A stretch of DNA of 25,950 bases, taken from the IMG/VR virus record IMGVR_UViG_3300013125_000045, positions 1 through 25,950 of that record; one strand, given 5' to 3'. The notes beneath the pieces were generated by a model that was not told the DNA's origin, did no database searches, and saw only the letters and a program-made list of their open reading frames with translations. Both the position numbers and the translations under genes were made by a program. This document shows positions 4,185 through 10,253 of this stretch, in pieces (the first letter of the stretch is position 1; every line of letters begins with the position of its first letter). Origin of the DNA: a virus.

Positions 4185-4209
4185 GAAGTAACTCTATGAC
4201 CTTACTATG
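4184..4209 (-). other. Copy M3 of the shared GTTACTTCG motif, overlapping the HNH gene end
   Basis: The minus strand reads CATAGTAAGG, then TCATAGAGTTACTTCG. The first part codes for the last residues and the stop of the HNH protein; the second runs straight into the permuted Ser tRNA. This ties the motif family to a mobile endonuclease gene. Confidence 0.6.
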
Positions 4210-4661
4210 CTTGATTTCTTATTGACAATGTTTTTTGCTCCGAACGTATGCGTTTGAGAATGACAGTTTGGACACAAAAGTCTCAGATTTCTAAGTCTGT
4301 GATTTCTGTTATTTCCGTCAATGTGATCGACTTGTAAAGATAAAGGTCGACCATTCCATTCTGCTGGAGTTCCGCATTCTTCGCAACGATCCTCTTTGTA
4401 ACCTTCCGCAATCAAACGTCTTTTTAGTTTAGACGTAGGATATTCTGGATGCTTTCCTTCGAGAATGTCAAGCAATTTGAATGCTACTCCGCCGGTTCTT
4501 TTCATTTTGCGTAACTTGACTTCAATTTGAATTCCTAACAGATTGCAATATTTAGTTAGAGTCACTCTACTGATTCCAGTTACTTCTGAAAGTTCCAAAA
4601 CAGAATTAACGTTCTTGGCATTTTCATTGATTTTGTCTACGATTTCTTGGTTTAGCCGCAT
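4194..4661 (-). CDS. HNH homing endonuclease
   Basis: 155 residues from the ATG at 4661. An earlier TTG start at 4697 is rejected because the late promoter lies between the two. The N-terminal half carries a helix-turn-helix-like stretch (VLELSEVTGISRVTLTKYCNLLGI, about residues 21-44). The C-terminal half is a classic HNH nuclease with two zinc-binding CxxC pairs (CEECG and CPNCH) around LQVDHIDGNNRNHRLRNLRLL. The catalytic DH, N and final H are present. It lies between tRNA-Tyr and the permuted Ser tRNA. Its stop overlaps the repeated motif that marks the other interrupted tRNAs, so it may be the mobile partner of that family. Confidence 0.9.
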   Translation of the reverse strand: MRLNQEIVDKINENAKNVNSVLELSEVTGISRVTLTKYCNLLGIQIEVKLRKMKRTGGVAFKLLDILEGKHPEYPTSKLKRRLIAEGYKEDRCEECGTPAEWNGRPLSLQVDHIDGNNRNHRLRNLRLLCPNCHSQTHTFGAKNIVNKKSSIVRS

Positions 4662-4686
4662 TGCTTTATTTTTATTTATATGCGGC
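4655..4686 (-). promoter_or_regulatory. Late promoter inside a start-codon hairpin (HNH gene)
   Basis: TATAAATA occupies 4680-4673 (minus). GCCGCAT (4686-4680) pairs perfectly with ATGCGGC (4661-4655), whose first three bases are the start codon. The loop is 18 bases. Read-through RNA would hide the ATG; RNA begun at the late promoter would not contain the 5' arm. Confidence 0.75.
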
Positions 4687-4714
4687 CTGTTTACCAAAAC
4701 TTCTGTAAACTACG

Positions 4715-4796
4715 TAGGATGTGATGGAGTCGAACCACCCGAGCTTTCACAACAGATTTACAGTCTGCCCCGCTACCATCTACGGAATAACATCCC
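4715..4796 (-). tRNA. tRNA-Tyr (GTA)
   Basis: Acceptor GGGATGT/ACATCCT, anticodon arm GCAGA-CTGTAAA-TCTGT as in typical bacterial Tyr, a longer variable region, T arm GGTGG-TTCGACT-CCATC. Confidence 0.92.
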
Positions 4797-4840
4797 ATTT
4801 CCCTCTATTTTTGATTTCCTGGAGGGTGCGGAATCATTCG

Positions 4841-4962
4841 TGGGGAAGGCTGGATTTGAACCAACAAGATCAACTTATGAGATTGATTGTTTCCGAAGTA
4901 ACACTTATCATTGCTATCATCGCTGAAGAAAACCGACAGTGCGCATTTTTGTTTTCTTCCCC
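4841..4962 (-). tRNA. Interrupted tRNA with CAT anticodon (Met/Ile2-like), insert between acceptor and anticodon arm
   Basis: Acceptor GGGGAAG/CTTCCCC is perfect. Anticodon arm TCAAT-CTCATAA-GTTGA and T arm GTTGG-TTCAAAT-CCAGC are good. About 75 bases stand where the D arm should be. They hold a 9-bp hairpin (4959-4951 with 4933-4925) that uses part of the 5' acceptor strand. Its loop CTGTC (4939-4935) can pair with GATAG (4918-4914), making an H-type pseudoknot, and the shared motif (4914-4894) follows. TGTT-ACTTCGGA-AACA at the end could be the D arm, placing the insert after base 7. Confidence 0.6.
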
Positions 4963-4998
4963 ATAGGTACCTGTTTTTACTGTACAGGAAAACAGTTT

Positions 4999-5119
4999 TG
5001 GCGGGGAAGGCTGGATTCGAACCAACATTACCAATTTTCAAGTTTGCTTTTTACCGAAGTAACTCTTATCTTTGCTATCGTTTCCGAAGAAATTCGACAG
5101 AGTATTGAATTTCTTCCCC
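4999..5119 (-). tRNA. Interrupted tRNA with TGA anticodon (Ser-like), CCA encoded
   Basis: Sister of 4841-4962. Acceptor GGGGAAG/CTTCCCC is perfect and followed by GCCA; G73 fits Ser. The T arm GTTGG-TTCGAAT-CCAGC is good; the CTTGAAA loop has a weak stem. The D region holds a perfect 10-bp hairpin (5116-5107 with 5095-5086). Its loop CTGTCG (5100-5095) can pair with CGATAG (5080-5075), followed by the motif ending GTTACTTCG (5053). Hairpin arms differ in sequence between the two copies yet stay paired. Confidence 0.6.
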
Positions 5120-5127
5120 ATGTTTCT

Positions 5128-5697
5128 TTATGAATTCCAAGATTTTCCTCTGTACTCTCGATTTACTTTACGATAATCAGAAATGAGTCCTAACGAGAAA
5201 AGATCCTGGCCGTTCAATATCTTCAATGAAAGTGGAAATTCATTCCACTTTGCAAAATCCTTTTCGGTAGGGTACCCCTTTATTTCAACGTATTGATTGT
5301 CATCAACGAGATAGAAATCTGGAGTGTAATATCGAGTTTTTGAATCGAATTCGTATCTGAACTTTTCAGTTGGTCGTCTCCACCGAATTCCTTGTGAATC
5401 TAACCATTTGGCGTATTCAACTTCCCATGTTCCGTGAAATCGTTGACCACCGTATTCGATTGTTCGTTTTTTCGAAAAAGATAGGTGCCAGTTATCAGTC
5501 CTGACGTTTTCCTTTACTGTATCGGAAATCTTCCGTCTGACTTCAGATCGACTTGCTGGATTTTTTTGACCCATCATTCGATTCTGACTCTTCTGTCTGG
5601 AAGTTTCAACGTTTGGATTATTTTTACACCAAACGATGTGACCTCCTAACTTCAAACCATTATCAAATGCTTTTCCGCAATATTTACATTCATGCAT
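5128..5697 (-). CDS. PD-(D/E)XK-type homing endonuclease with zinc finger
   Basis: 189 residues. The N-terminus has a C2HC-like zinc finger, CKYCGKAF...LKLGGHIVWC (residues 4-24). A basic linker follows (QNRMMGQKNPASRSEVRRKISDTV), like DNA-binding modules of mobile nucleases. The core reads HGTWEVEYAKWLDS, YYTPDFYLVDD, YVEIKGYPTEKD, which gives the glutamate, the PD and the ExK of the PD-(D/E)XK fold. It resembles the endonuclease at 2906-3598 and is not obviously truncated. It sits between tRNA-Asn and the interrupted tRNA at 4999-5119. A late promoter lies just upstream. Confidence 0.8.
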   Translation of the reverse strand: MHECKYCGKAFDNGLKLGGHIVWCKNNPNVETSRQKSQNRMMGQKNPASRSEVRRKISDTVKENVRTDNWHLSFSKKRTIEYGGQRFHGTWEVEYAKWLDSQGIRWRRPTEKFRYEFDSKTRYYTPDFYLVDDNQYVEIKGYPTEKDFAKWNEFPLSLKILNGQDLFSLGLISDYRKVNREYRGKSWNS

Positions 5698-5704
5698 GAG
5701 CGCT

Positions 5705-5730
5705 TGTCCTTTATTTTATTTATACAGACA
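5705..5730 (-). promoter_or_regulatory. Late promoter upstream of endonuclease 5128-5697, weak hairpin over AAAGGA
   Basis: TATAAATA lies at 5724-5717 (minus). TGTC (5730-5727) can pair with GACA (5708-5705), partly covering the AAAGGA ribosome site. The stem is only 4 bp, so the hairpin is less certain than in the other endonuclease genes. Confidence 0.5.
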
Positions 5731-5744
5731 CCTGCTCGTTTCTG

Positions 5745-5817
5745 CGGGAGTAGAGGGATTCGAACCCACAACCTCAAAGTTAACAGCTTTTCGCTCTACC
5801 GTTGGAGCTATACTCCC
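5745..5817 (-). tRNA. tRNA-Asn (GTT)
   Basis: Acceptor GGGAGTA/TACTCCC with G73, D arm GCTC-CAACGGTA-GAGC, anticodon arm AAAAG-CTGTTAA-CTTTG, T arm GTGGG-TTCGAAT-CCCTC with one mismatch. Confidence 0.92.
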
Positions 5818-5822
5818 AAAAT

Positions 5823-5879
5823 ATGAATCATCATCCATCATCCCAACGTCCTGCTGAGGTGAAGATAGAAATGATTCAT
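5823..5879. repeat. 9-bp inverted repeat between tRNA-Asn and tRNA-Gly
   Basis: ATGAATCAT at 5823-5831 and ATGATTCAT at 5871-5879 are exact reverse complements 39 bases apart. It may be a processing structure in the tRNA precursor; no gene was seen here. Confidence 0.45.
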
Positions 5880-5882
5880 GTG

Positions 5883-5955
5883 AGCGGAAAACGGGGCTTG
5901 AACCCGCAACCCTTAGCTTGGAAGGCTAATGCTCTACCAGTTGAGCTATTTCCGC
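5883..5955 (-). tRNA. tRNA-Gly (TCC)
   Basis: Perfect acceptor GCGGAAA/TTTCCGC, D arm GCTC-AACTGGTA-GAGC, anticodon arm TTAGC-CTTCCAA-GCTAA, T arm GCGGG-TTCAAGC-CCCGT. Confidence 0.95.
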
Positions 5956-5959
5956 GTTT

Positions 5960-6015
5960 GCACGGGTCACCATCACGGCCCCGTGCTTGTGCTAGGCGGG
6001 CGGTAGACCGCCTAG
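5960..6015 (-). ncRNA. Tandem GC-rich hairpins (element D) between two tRNAs
   Basis: GCACGGG/CCCGTGC (5960-5966 with 5980-5986) is followed at once by CTAGGCGG/CCGCCTAG (5992-5999 with 6008-6015). Both stems are perfect, and the stretch is far richer in GC than its surroundings, as in element B. No T run follows, so terminators are unlikely. Function unknown. Confidence 0.45.
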
Positions 6016-6057
6016 CTTTGTGCCAATATTTTCCAAGATGTCAAAGAACCTTTACTG

Positions 6058-6173
6058 TGCGCTCGGAAGGATTCGAACCTCCGTAGATTCCAGCTTAATT
6101 TCTGAACGTTAAGGTTGTAAGCCCGTTCAGTGTACCAATTTCGGCTGGTGCTTATCCGCTCAGTCACGAGCGC
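6058..6173 (-). tRNA. Atypical long tRNA, Ser-type D arm, with an extra internal stem
   Basis: Perfect acceptor GCGCTCG/CGAGCGC, Ser-like D arm TGACTGAGCGGATAAGC, T arm GGAGG-TTCGAAT-CCTTC. The middle is too long and folds two ways. ACCAG/TTGGT can enclose CCGAAA, a six-base version of a Ser(CGA) loop, leaving a long variable region with the 7-bp stem CTGAACG/CGTTCAG. Alternatively CCAGC/GCTGG forms an anticodon stem holding that hairpin as an insert. First gene of the array in the transcribed direction. Confidence 0.55.
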
Positions 6174-6197
6174 GTTTATGTTAAAGAACTGTTAAAA

Positions 6198-6236
6198 CAA
6201 AAAACCCGAGCTTTCTTTTTGAAGGCCCGGGTTTTC
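6198..6236 (-). terminator. Strong rho-independent-type terminator upstream of the tRNA array
   Basis: A hairpin pairs 6201-6215 with 6221-6235 (core AACCCG.GC...GC.CGGGTT), with a run of T on its 3' side on the minus strand. It separates the tRNA array from the genes on its right. Confidence 0.8.
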
Positions 6237-6259
6237 CAAGTTTCTTGTGATAATTACCT

Positions 6260-6388
6260 TCACTTCAACCTATGCAAACCTGAGCCCATTCTTACGTCAT
6301 CGCATGATGGATTCCATGTTCCAATAAAGCCCTCGAGGGATATTGGTTGGGAACTGCGATACGCCTTATGTAACTGTAGGGTTTTCAT
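6260..6388 (-). CDS. Possible small protein of 42 residues
   Basis: ATG at 6388 opens MKTLQLHKAYRSSQPISLEG..., ending in GSGLHRLK and a stop at 6260. GATAAATA at 6422-6415 lies 27 bases before the ATG, and the terminator at 6198-6236 lies just after the stop, so promoter, ORF and terminator form a plausible unit. No family recognised. It could instead be a short untranslated RNA. Confidence 0.4.
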   Translation of the reverse strand: MKTLQLHKAYRSSQPISLEGFIGTWNPSCDDVRMGSGLHRLK

Positions 6389-6414
6389 TTGTTGTTTGTG
6401 TTAGTGTTCGGTTT

Positions 6415-6422
6415 TATTTATC
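6415..6422 (-). promoter_or_regulatory. Late-promoter-like box GATAAATA
   Basis: Minus-strand GATAAATA followed by AAAC, differing from the T4 late box only in the first base. It faces the 42-residue ORF at 6260-6388. Confidence 0.5.
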
Positions 6423-6595
6423 ACGACCTTCTTAAAAGTTTTCGTCGATGTGAAACTATTCTACAACTTTTTCCAACGTTTGGCCAATTTTTTTGGAACT
6501 TTTTTACAAACTTTTTTCCAAGTGATTGATTCTCATTGAAATAATTGGTGAAGCTAAATTACAACTTTTTCCCGAAAGGAAAAAATCCAGCCAAA
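6423..6595. other. AT-rich spacer with short repeats
   Basis: No convincing gene. Several near-repeats of GGAAAAAAGTT on the minus strand lie at about 6465-6525. A TTTTTCC-CGAAA-GGAAAAA hairpin at 6566-6586 may be a second terminator. Confidence 0.35.
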
Positions 6596-6624
6596 CAAAA
6601 ATGGACAGGCTAAAACCTGTCCAT
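6596..6624 (-). terminator. Rho-independent-type terminator
   Basis: ATGGACAGG/CCTGTCCAT (6601-6609 with 6616-6624), six-base loop, then TTTTTG on the minus strand. It ends the membrane-protein operon that stops at 6658. Confidence 0.85.
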
Positions 6625-6657
6625 TCTCCCGCGGGCGAGCGCGTTCCTATTTTATTT

Positions 6658-6993
6658 CTATTGAACCAAAGTTCGGTTAAGAATTGGGTACTTTTCTCGA
6701 TCACTTTCAACTTCCGACTCGACGTTTTTTCCGTCAACCTTGAACTCACGAGTAGGAGTTACGCTTATCTCGAGCTTCATAAGGTTCGCTCTGAAGGCTT
6801 TCCGATTGAAGATGAATAACGCTGTTTCGTAGAGCGTGTGCATCCCAGCGTAAGCGTAGTGAACTAACGTAAGAATCAGAGCTACGAAAAAACCGGCAAT
6901 CTTGGTCGATCCTTTGAATTCCTTCGTCATCATGGTCTTCATTCGCTTCCTGTGTATGCATTCTTTTTTCCAGAGTACTTCAACGTAAGTCAT
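6658..6993 (-). CDS. Small protein with one membrane segment
   Basis: 111 residues from the ATG at 6993, chosen because AAGGAGGA lies seven bases before it. This is the clearest Shine-Dalgarno site seen in the window; a TTG six bases further up is a less likely start. Residues around KIAGFFVALILTLVHYAYAG form one hydrophobic helix, preceded by a basic stretch (KKECIHRKRMKTMMTK), so the N-terminus is probably cytoplasmic. The C-terminus is charged and soluble. It follows the gene at 7006-7722 by 12 bases and precedes a terminator. No family recognised. Confidence 0.65.
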   Translation of the reverse strand: MTYVEVLWKKECIHRKRMKTMMTKEFKGSTKIAGFFVALILTLVHYAYAGMHTLYETALFIFNRKAFRANLMKLEISVTPTREFKVDGKNVESEVESDREKYPILNRTLVQ

Positions 6994-7005
6994 GATCAAT
7001 CCTCC

Positions 7006-7722
7006 TTACTTGCTTGTTAATTGTTTGAGATAATTTTCCCGGCCTTTGAAAGCGCAGGTTCTTTTTACATTTTCAGGAAGAGCATCGTACTCTTTTTGCG
7101 GAAGGTATAAACACATGTAGTCTCCCCAGGCTGGAATGGATTCGCTTACTATCCACTTGAAATTCTCAGCGTACTTTATTCCAATAGACTCGAACCTTGG
7201 CTTGCTAACCGTATCTCCTTCAGGAATTGGAACGACCTTAAGATCTGACGAGACTGTCCAATAGTCTACGTCCAATTTGTTGTCCTTTACCTGAACGTAC
7301 CCAATAGCTGTATCGTAAGCTGAGTTCCAATAGAGAATGTAGTGAATGAGAACTTCCTTTTTGTAGGATTTCTTGATGAAGACGCCTGTGTCAGTCTTGA
7401 TGCTGTCAGTTCGTATGCCTCTAGCTACGAGTGCTTCTCCTTCCAAGTCAGTTATCCTCCATGAGGAATCTTTAGCCATGACGAAACCTGTGGAATCTTG
7501 AGCTTTTTCGCTTATCCACATGGGCTTGATGTAGTACCTCTGCCTAACCTCATCCGTGAGTTTGATGGAAGGTCTGAAGACAAAGGAAGTAGTTAGTAAG
7601 CTCACCAGCATGAGTGCAGCTGAGATGCCCAGAACGTTGATTCGCTTTTCCCAGAAGTTCTTTCCGTACAAGCAGCCTCCAACGATAAGGCCGATAAAAA
7701 GTGCAATTACTATTGTCCACAT
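7006..7722 (-). CDS. Membrane-anchored protein of unknown function
   Basis: 238 residues from the ATG at 7722. An upstream extension to 7794 would run through a terminator hairpin and is rejected. Two hydrophobic helices open the protein (WTIVIALFIGLIVGGCLYG and VLGISAALMLVSLLTTSFVF), followed by a soluble domain of about 170 residues with beta-rich character (WRITDLEGEALVARGI..., VLIHYILYWNSAYDTAIGYVQVKDNKLDVDY). The layout fits an inner-membrane anchor with a periplasmic domain. No catalytic motif is visible. It lies between two other membrane-protein genes on the same strand. Confidence 0.65.
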   Translation of the reverse strand: MWTIVIALFIGLIVGGCLYGKNFWEKRINVLGISAALMLVSLLTTSFVFRPSIKLTDEVRQRYYIKPMWISEKAQDSTGFVMAKDSSWRITDLEGEALVARGIRTDSIKTDTGVFIKKSYKKEVLIHYILYWNSAYDTAIGYVQVKDNKLDVDYWTVSSDLKVVPIPEGDTVSKPRFESIGIKYAENFKWIVSESIPAWGDYMCLYLPQKEYDALPENVKRTCAFKGRENYLKQLTSK

Positions 7723-7763
7723 AATTTTTAAGTTTGTTACGGTTAATATACCCTTTTCACGCA

Positions 7764-7798
7764 AAAAGTGCCCGATTCTTTTGAAACCGAGCACTTTT
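7764..7798 (-). terminator. Bidirectional-type terminator hairpin, with GATAAATA on its edge
   Basis: AAAAGTGC at 7764-7771 pairs with GCACTTTT at 7791-7798, continued inside by CGGTT/AATCG, with T runs on both sides. GATAAATA (7805-7798, minus) sits between the upstream stop codon and the hairpin. A late transcript begun there would carry the hairpin in its leader for the gene at 7006-7722. Confidence 0.75.
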
Positions 7799-7805
7799 AT
7801 TTATC

Positions 7806-9221
7806 TTAGTCTTCAGTATCTGTCCATTCGATACCTGGGCAGTAGTCCTTCTTGCTTGCTCCGAAGTACTCTCCGAAGATTCCGAGACTACCGACGAAGA
7901 TGCCGCCGATTGCTCTGCACAGGCCCCAAAGGAATATCCCAAGGTTGACCAGGATAACTTTCCAGAGGAAAGTGTAGAAGATGAACTTCAACGGAACGAA
8001 CAGTATGTAGTACAGCAGGTAGAATATTCCGAGAATGAGGTACTTAACCGGGTAGCCGATAACGTACAGAAAACCTTGAACGTACCAAACTTTCTTTCCC
8101 ATCTGGTATTTGCCTATGACGTGCTGGATCCAGTTGAATATAACGTACTCGATCGCTACTAGGATTGCTAGAGCTGCGAGTGCTAACACTGCTCCCAGTA
8201 TGTACATTCCAAAGCTAGTGAAGAGGTATGCTACGCCGTCCGCTGCTGCAATGATCACGTAAGTAACGCCCATTACCAGAAAGACAGTTATGGCCAGTAC
8301 GATCATGGAAACCAGCAAACCGATGAACTGCTTGGTGCGTTTGATGATTGGACTCTTCTTGTAGTCAAAGGTCATAGCGCTCGAGATGCTGGTGCCGATC
8401 TTGTTCATGGTATCGTTGAACGGTTTCCAGAACAAACGGTTGCGTTCCTGACGAGCTCTGCGCTTGCTCTCACGTTCCCAGAACAGACGATCCTGACGTT
8501 CGCGTTCGATTCGCTTTTGCTCCGATTTTTCAGCGTTTTCGATCCTTCTTTTTTCTTCCCACTCTTCCTTGATTCGCTTTAGCTCTTCTACTTTCCTAAC
8601 GTAAACTTCAGGATTTTTAGTTTCATCGATGCCATACCTTATTTTGATGAAGGTTGGCAGGAACCAGTTGCCGGTGTGCTTGAAGTGGGCTTTTGCTAGG
8701 ATAGGAACGTTGTAGTCTCCTTTCCATGGATTTCCGTAGTAGTCAATGTCGTACGCTTTTTCTTCCGGCATGATTCGTAACGTTGCGTTAGCGAACAGCT
8801 CGAGAACTTTCCAGAAAAGGTACGGGAAGTCCAGGAGGAATGTTCCAAAACCGCGCAGGATGAAGAGGAACGGAACTACCAGGATGGAGAAGACCAGCAG
8901 CCAGAAATACGGACAGCCGTTCTGCATCGTCTGTGGGGTAGGCACATTGCTGCGAAGAACGTACTTCATGAGTCGGTAGTGCCATGACTTCATGCTCACT
9001 TTCATGAGCTTGGGACTCTCGCAGAAGTTCGTAAACTCCACGTGTTCCTCGCGTAGGTAGAATTTTCCGGCTTCCTTAGCAGTTCCTTTGTACACTTCGA
9101 TCGGTTTGATGAAGTAGTCACCGCTGTTGTCCCGGAACAGAAAACCCTTCATGTGGTCGGTGCTGTTATTCAGCTCAACCAGCTTGTGGGTCAGAGATTT
9201 CAACTTTGAATTGTTGTTCAT
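7806..9221 (-). CDS. Large multi-pass membrane protein
   Basis: 471 residues from the ATG at 9221; the TTG at 9230 is a weaker start. A soluble N-terminus of about 100 residues is followed by hydrophobic helices (PYFWLLVFSILVVPFLFILRGFGTF), then a soluble loop. Next comes a charged coiled-coil-like stretch rich in Glu, Arg and Lys (EELKRIKEEWEEKRRIENAEKSEQKRIERERQDR...). At least four more membrane helices end the protein (FIGLLVSMIVLAITVFLVMGVTYV, FGMYILGAVLALAALAILVAIEYVIF, YLILGIFYLLYYILFVPLKFIFY, LGIFLWGLCRAIGGIFVGSLGI). No known family recognised. The base composition is richer in GC than the tRNA region. Role could be in envelope remodelling or exclusion, but this is only inference. Confidence 0.75.
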   Translation of the reverse strand: MNNNSKLKSLTHKLVELNNSTDHMKGFLFRDNSGDYFIKPIEVYKGTAKEAGKFYLREEHVEFTNFCESPKLMKVSMKSWHYRLMKYVLRSNVPTPQTMQNGCPYFWLLVFSILVVPFLFILRGFGTFLLDFPYLFWKVLELFANATLRIMPEEKAYDIDYYGNPWKGDYNVPILAKAHFKHTGNWFLPTFIKIRYGIDETKNPEVYVRKVEELKRIKEEWEEKRRIENAEKSEQKRIERERQDRLFWERESKRRARQERNRLFWKPFNDTMNKIGTSISSAMTFDYKKSPIIKRTKQFIGLLVSMIVLAITVFLVMGVTYVIIAAADGVAYLFTSFGMYILGAVLALAALAILVAIEYVIFNWIQHVIGKYQMGKKVWYVQGFLYVIGYPVKYLILGIFYLLYYILFVPLKFIFYTFLWKVILVNLGIFLWGLCRAIGGIFVGSLGIFGEYFGASKKDYCPGIEWTDTED

Positions 9222-9339
9222 GTTTATCAACTTTGATCATTGCTTATTGTATGATACTTCAACTTTGGATCGTATCTGAACTAACGTAGTCCGTCTGACG
9301 ATAACCCATATTGTACTAAAAATTGATGAAGTAGGTTAA

Positions 9340-9347
9340 AATAAATA
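9340..9347 (+). promoter_or_regulatory. Late-promoter-like box AATAAATA
   Basis: AATAAATA ends five bases before the ATG at 9353, on the plus strand. The same AATAAATA box precedes the plus-strand amidase gene at 20087. The gap 9222-9352 between divergent genes shows nothing else clear. Confidence 0.5.
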
Positions 9348-9352
9348 AAACT

Positions 9353-9970
9353 ATGAAACAACCAATAGTCAAATCATTCTTACAGTTCATCAACGAGAAT
9401 GTAGAGCAACCTCAACTCGACAGTAGTCAATTTTTAATAGAATTAGCAGATAGGATTCAAAAAACTGAAAAATTCGGAATCGTATCTGTCGAGGGTACTT
9501 ACCTTCAAATTAGCAAAAGTGATAATATTCACGATTGGGCGGACATTAGGGACGCAGCAAATGATGTGATTCGAGTGTACGCAGACTATGAAGCTAAGGT
9601 GATGCCGTTATTCAAGGATCAATCAGAAACGAATTACGAAGAAATCAATGTTCTGGCTCAACACGGAATATTAGAACTGTCCACTTTTTTGAAAGGCTTT
9701 GCAATATCCAGTTCGCTGAACTGCTGGTCAAAAGATCTCGACGGTTGGTCGATGGACGATGGTAGCGATGAAATGGAAGAATATCCGCTTGACGAGTTTA
9801 ACTTGAAAGAAGGAGATCCTATTGAAACTATAGCAAGAGAACTGAGTGAATACATTGATGATGGATTCAATCAGTTCTATACTGCAGAGGATGTTATTCA
9901 GGATTCAGTAAACGATTATTGCAATCAATATTCTGATGATGAAGAAGAAGACGAATCAGATGATGATTAA
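9353..9970 (+). CDS. Acidic protein with a capsid-targeting-like N-terminus
   Basis: 205 residues, very acidic, ending in EEEDESDDD. The N-terminus MKQPIVKSFLQFINENVEQ resembles the T4 capsid-targeting sequence, whose type is MKTYQEFIAEA: a short amphipathic helix with a conserved F and E that directs internal proteins into the prohead and is then cleaved by the prohead protease. The rest (ELADRIQKTEKFGIVSVEGTYLQISKS...) matches nothing I recognise. It is one of few plus-strand genes here and stands alone behind a late-type box, as expected for a virion-related protein. No cysteine-based or catalytic motif is apparent. Confidence 0.65.
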   Translation: MKQPIVKSFLQFINENVEQPQLDSSQFLIELADRIQKTEKFGIVSVEGTYLQISKSDNIHDWADIRDAANDVIRVYADYEAKVMPLFKDQSETNYEEINVLAQHGILELSTFLKGFAISSSLNCWSKDLDGWSMDDGSDEMEEYPLDEFNLKEGDPIETIARELSEYIDDGFNQFYTAEDVIQDSVNDYCNQYSDDEEEDESDDD

Positions 9971-9995
9971 AAACTGAAAGGTTTCATTCCGGGTT

Positions 9996-10253
9996 TTACT
10001 TACGGTTAAGGACCTCGGCCGAAACTGTTAAACCGTCCGTGCCCTTGATTATTTTTATTGAGACTTCTGAAAATCCTCGTATGAACAAAACATCGTCCAC
10101 TATCTCCTGAATATCATCTCCGCCTATGTTAGGATGAACTATTCCTGGCTGGTACGGATCGACTAATAATTTCTCAGCAAATTCCTCAGCTGTTCTGATG
10201 AATTCTTGCTTCTCGTGAAGAGCTTTGAGCTCCGATCCTTTCTTATCGCTCAT
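9996..10253 (-). CDS. Small conserved-type hypothetical protein
   Basis: 85 residues; start codon overlaps the stop of the upstream gene (TAATG), so the two are translationally coupled. The N-terminal half is helical and charged (LKALHEKQEFIRTAEEFAEKLLVD), the C-terminal half has a beta pattern (EVSIKIIKGTDGLTVSAEVLN). Last gene of the operon that begins at 16720. Function unknown. Confidence 0.65.
   Translation of the reverse strand: MSDKKGSELKALHEKQEFIRTAEEFAEKLLVDPYQPGIVHPNIGGDDIQEIVDDVLFIRGFSEVSIKIIKGTDGLTVSAEVLNRK

Noticed and set aside
4662-4697. Earlier TTG start for the HNH gene
   Set aside because: The late promoter lies inside this stretch, and the ATG at 4661 is in the conserved hairpin position.
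7723-7794. N-terminal extension of the 7006-7722 membrane protein
   Set aside because: It would code through a terminator hairpin, and the first hydrophobic helix starts right at the ATG at 7722.
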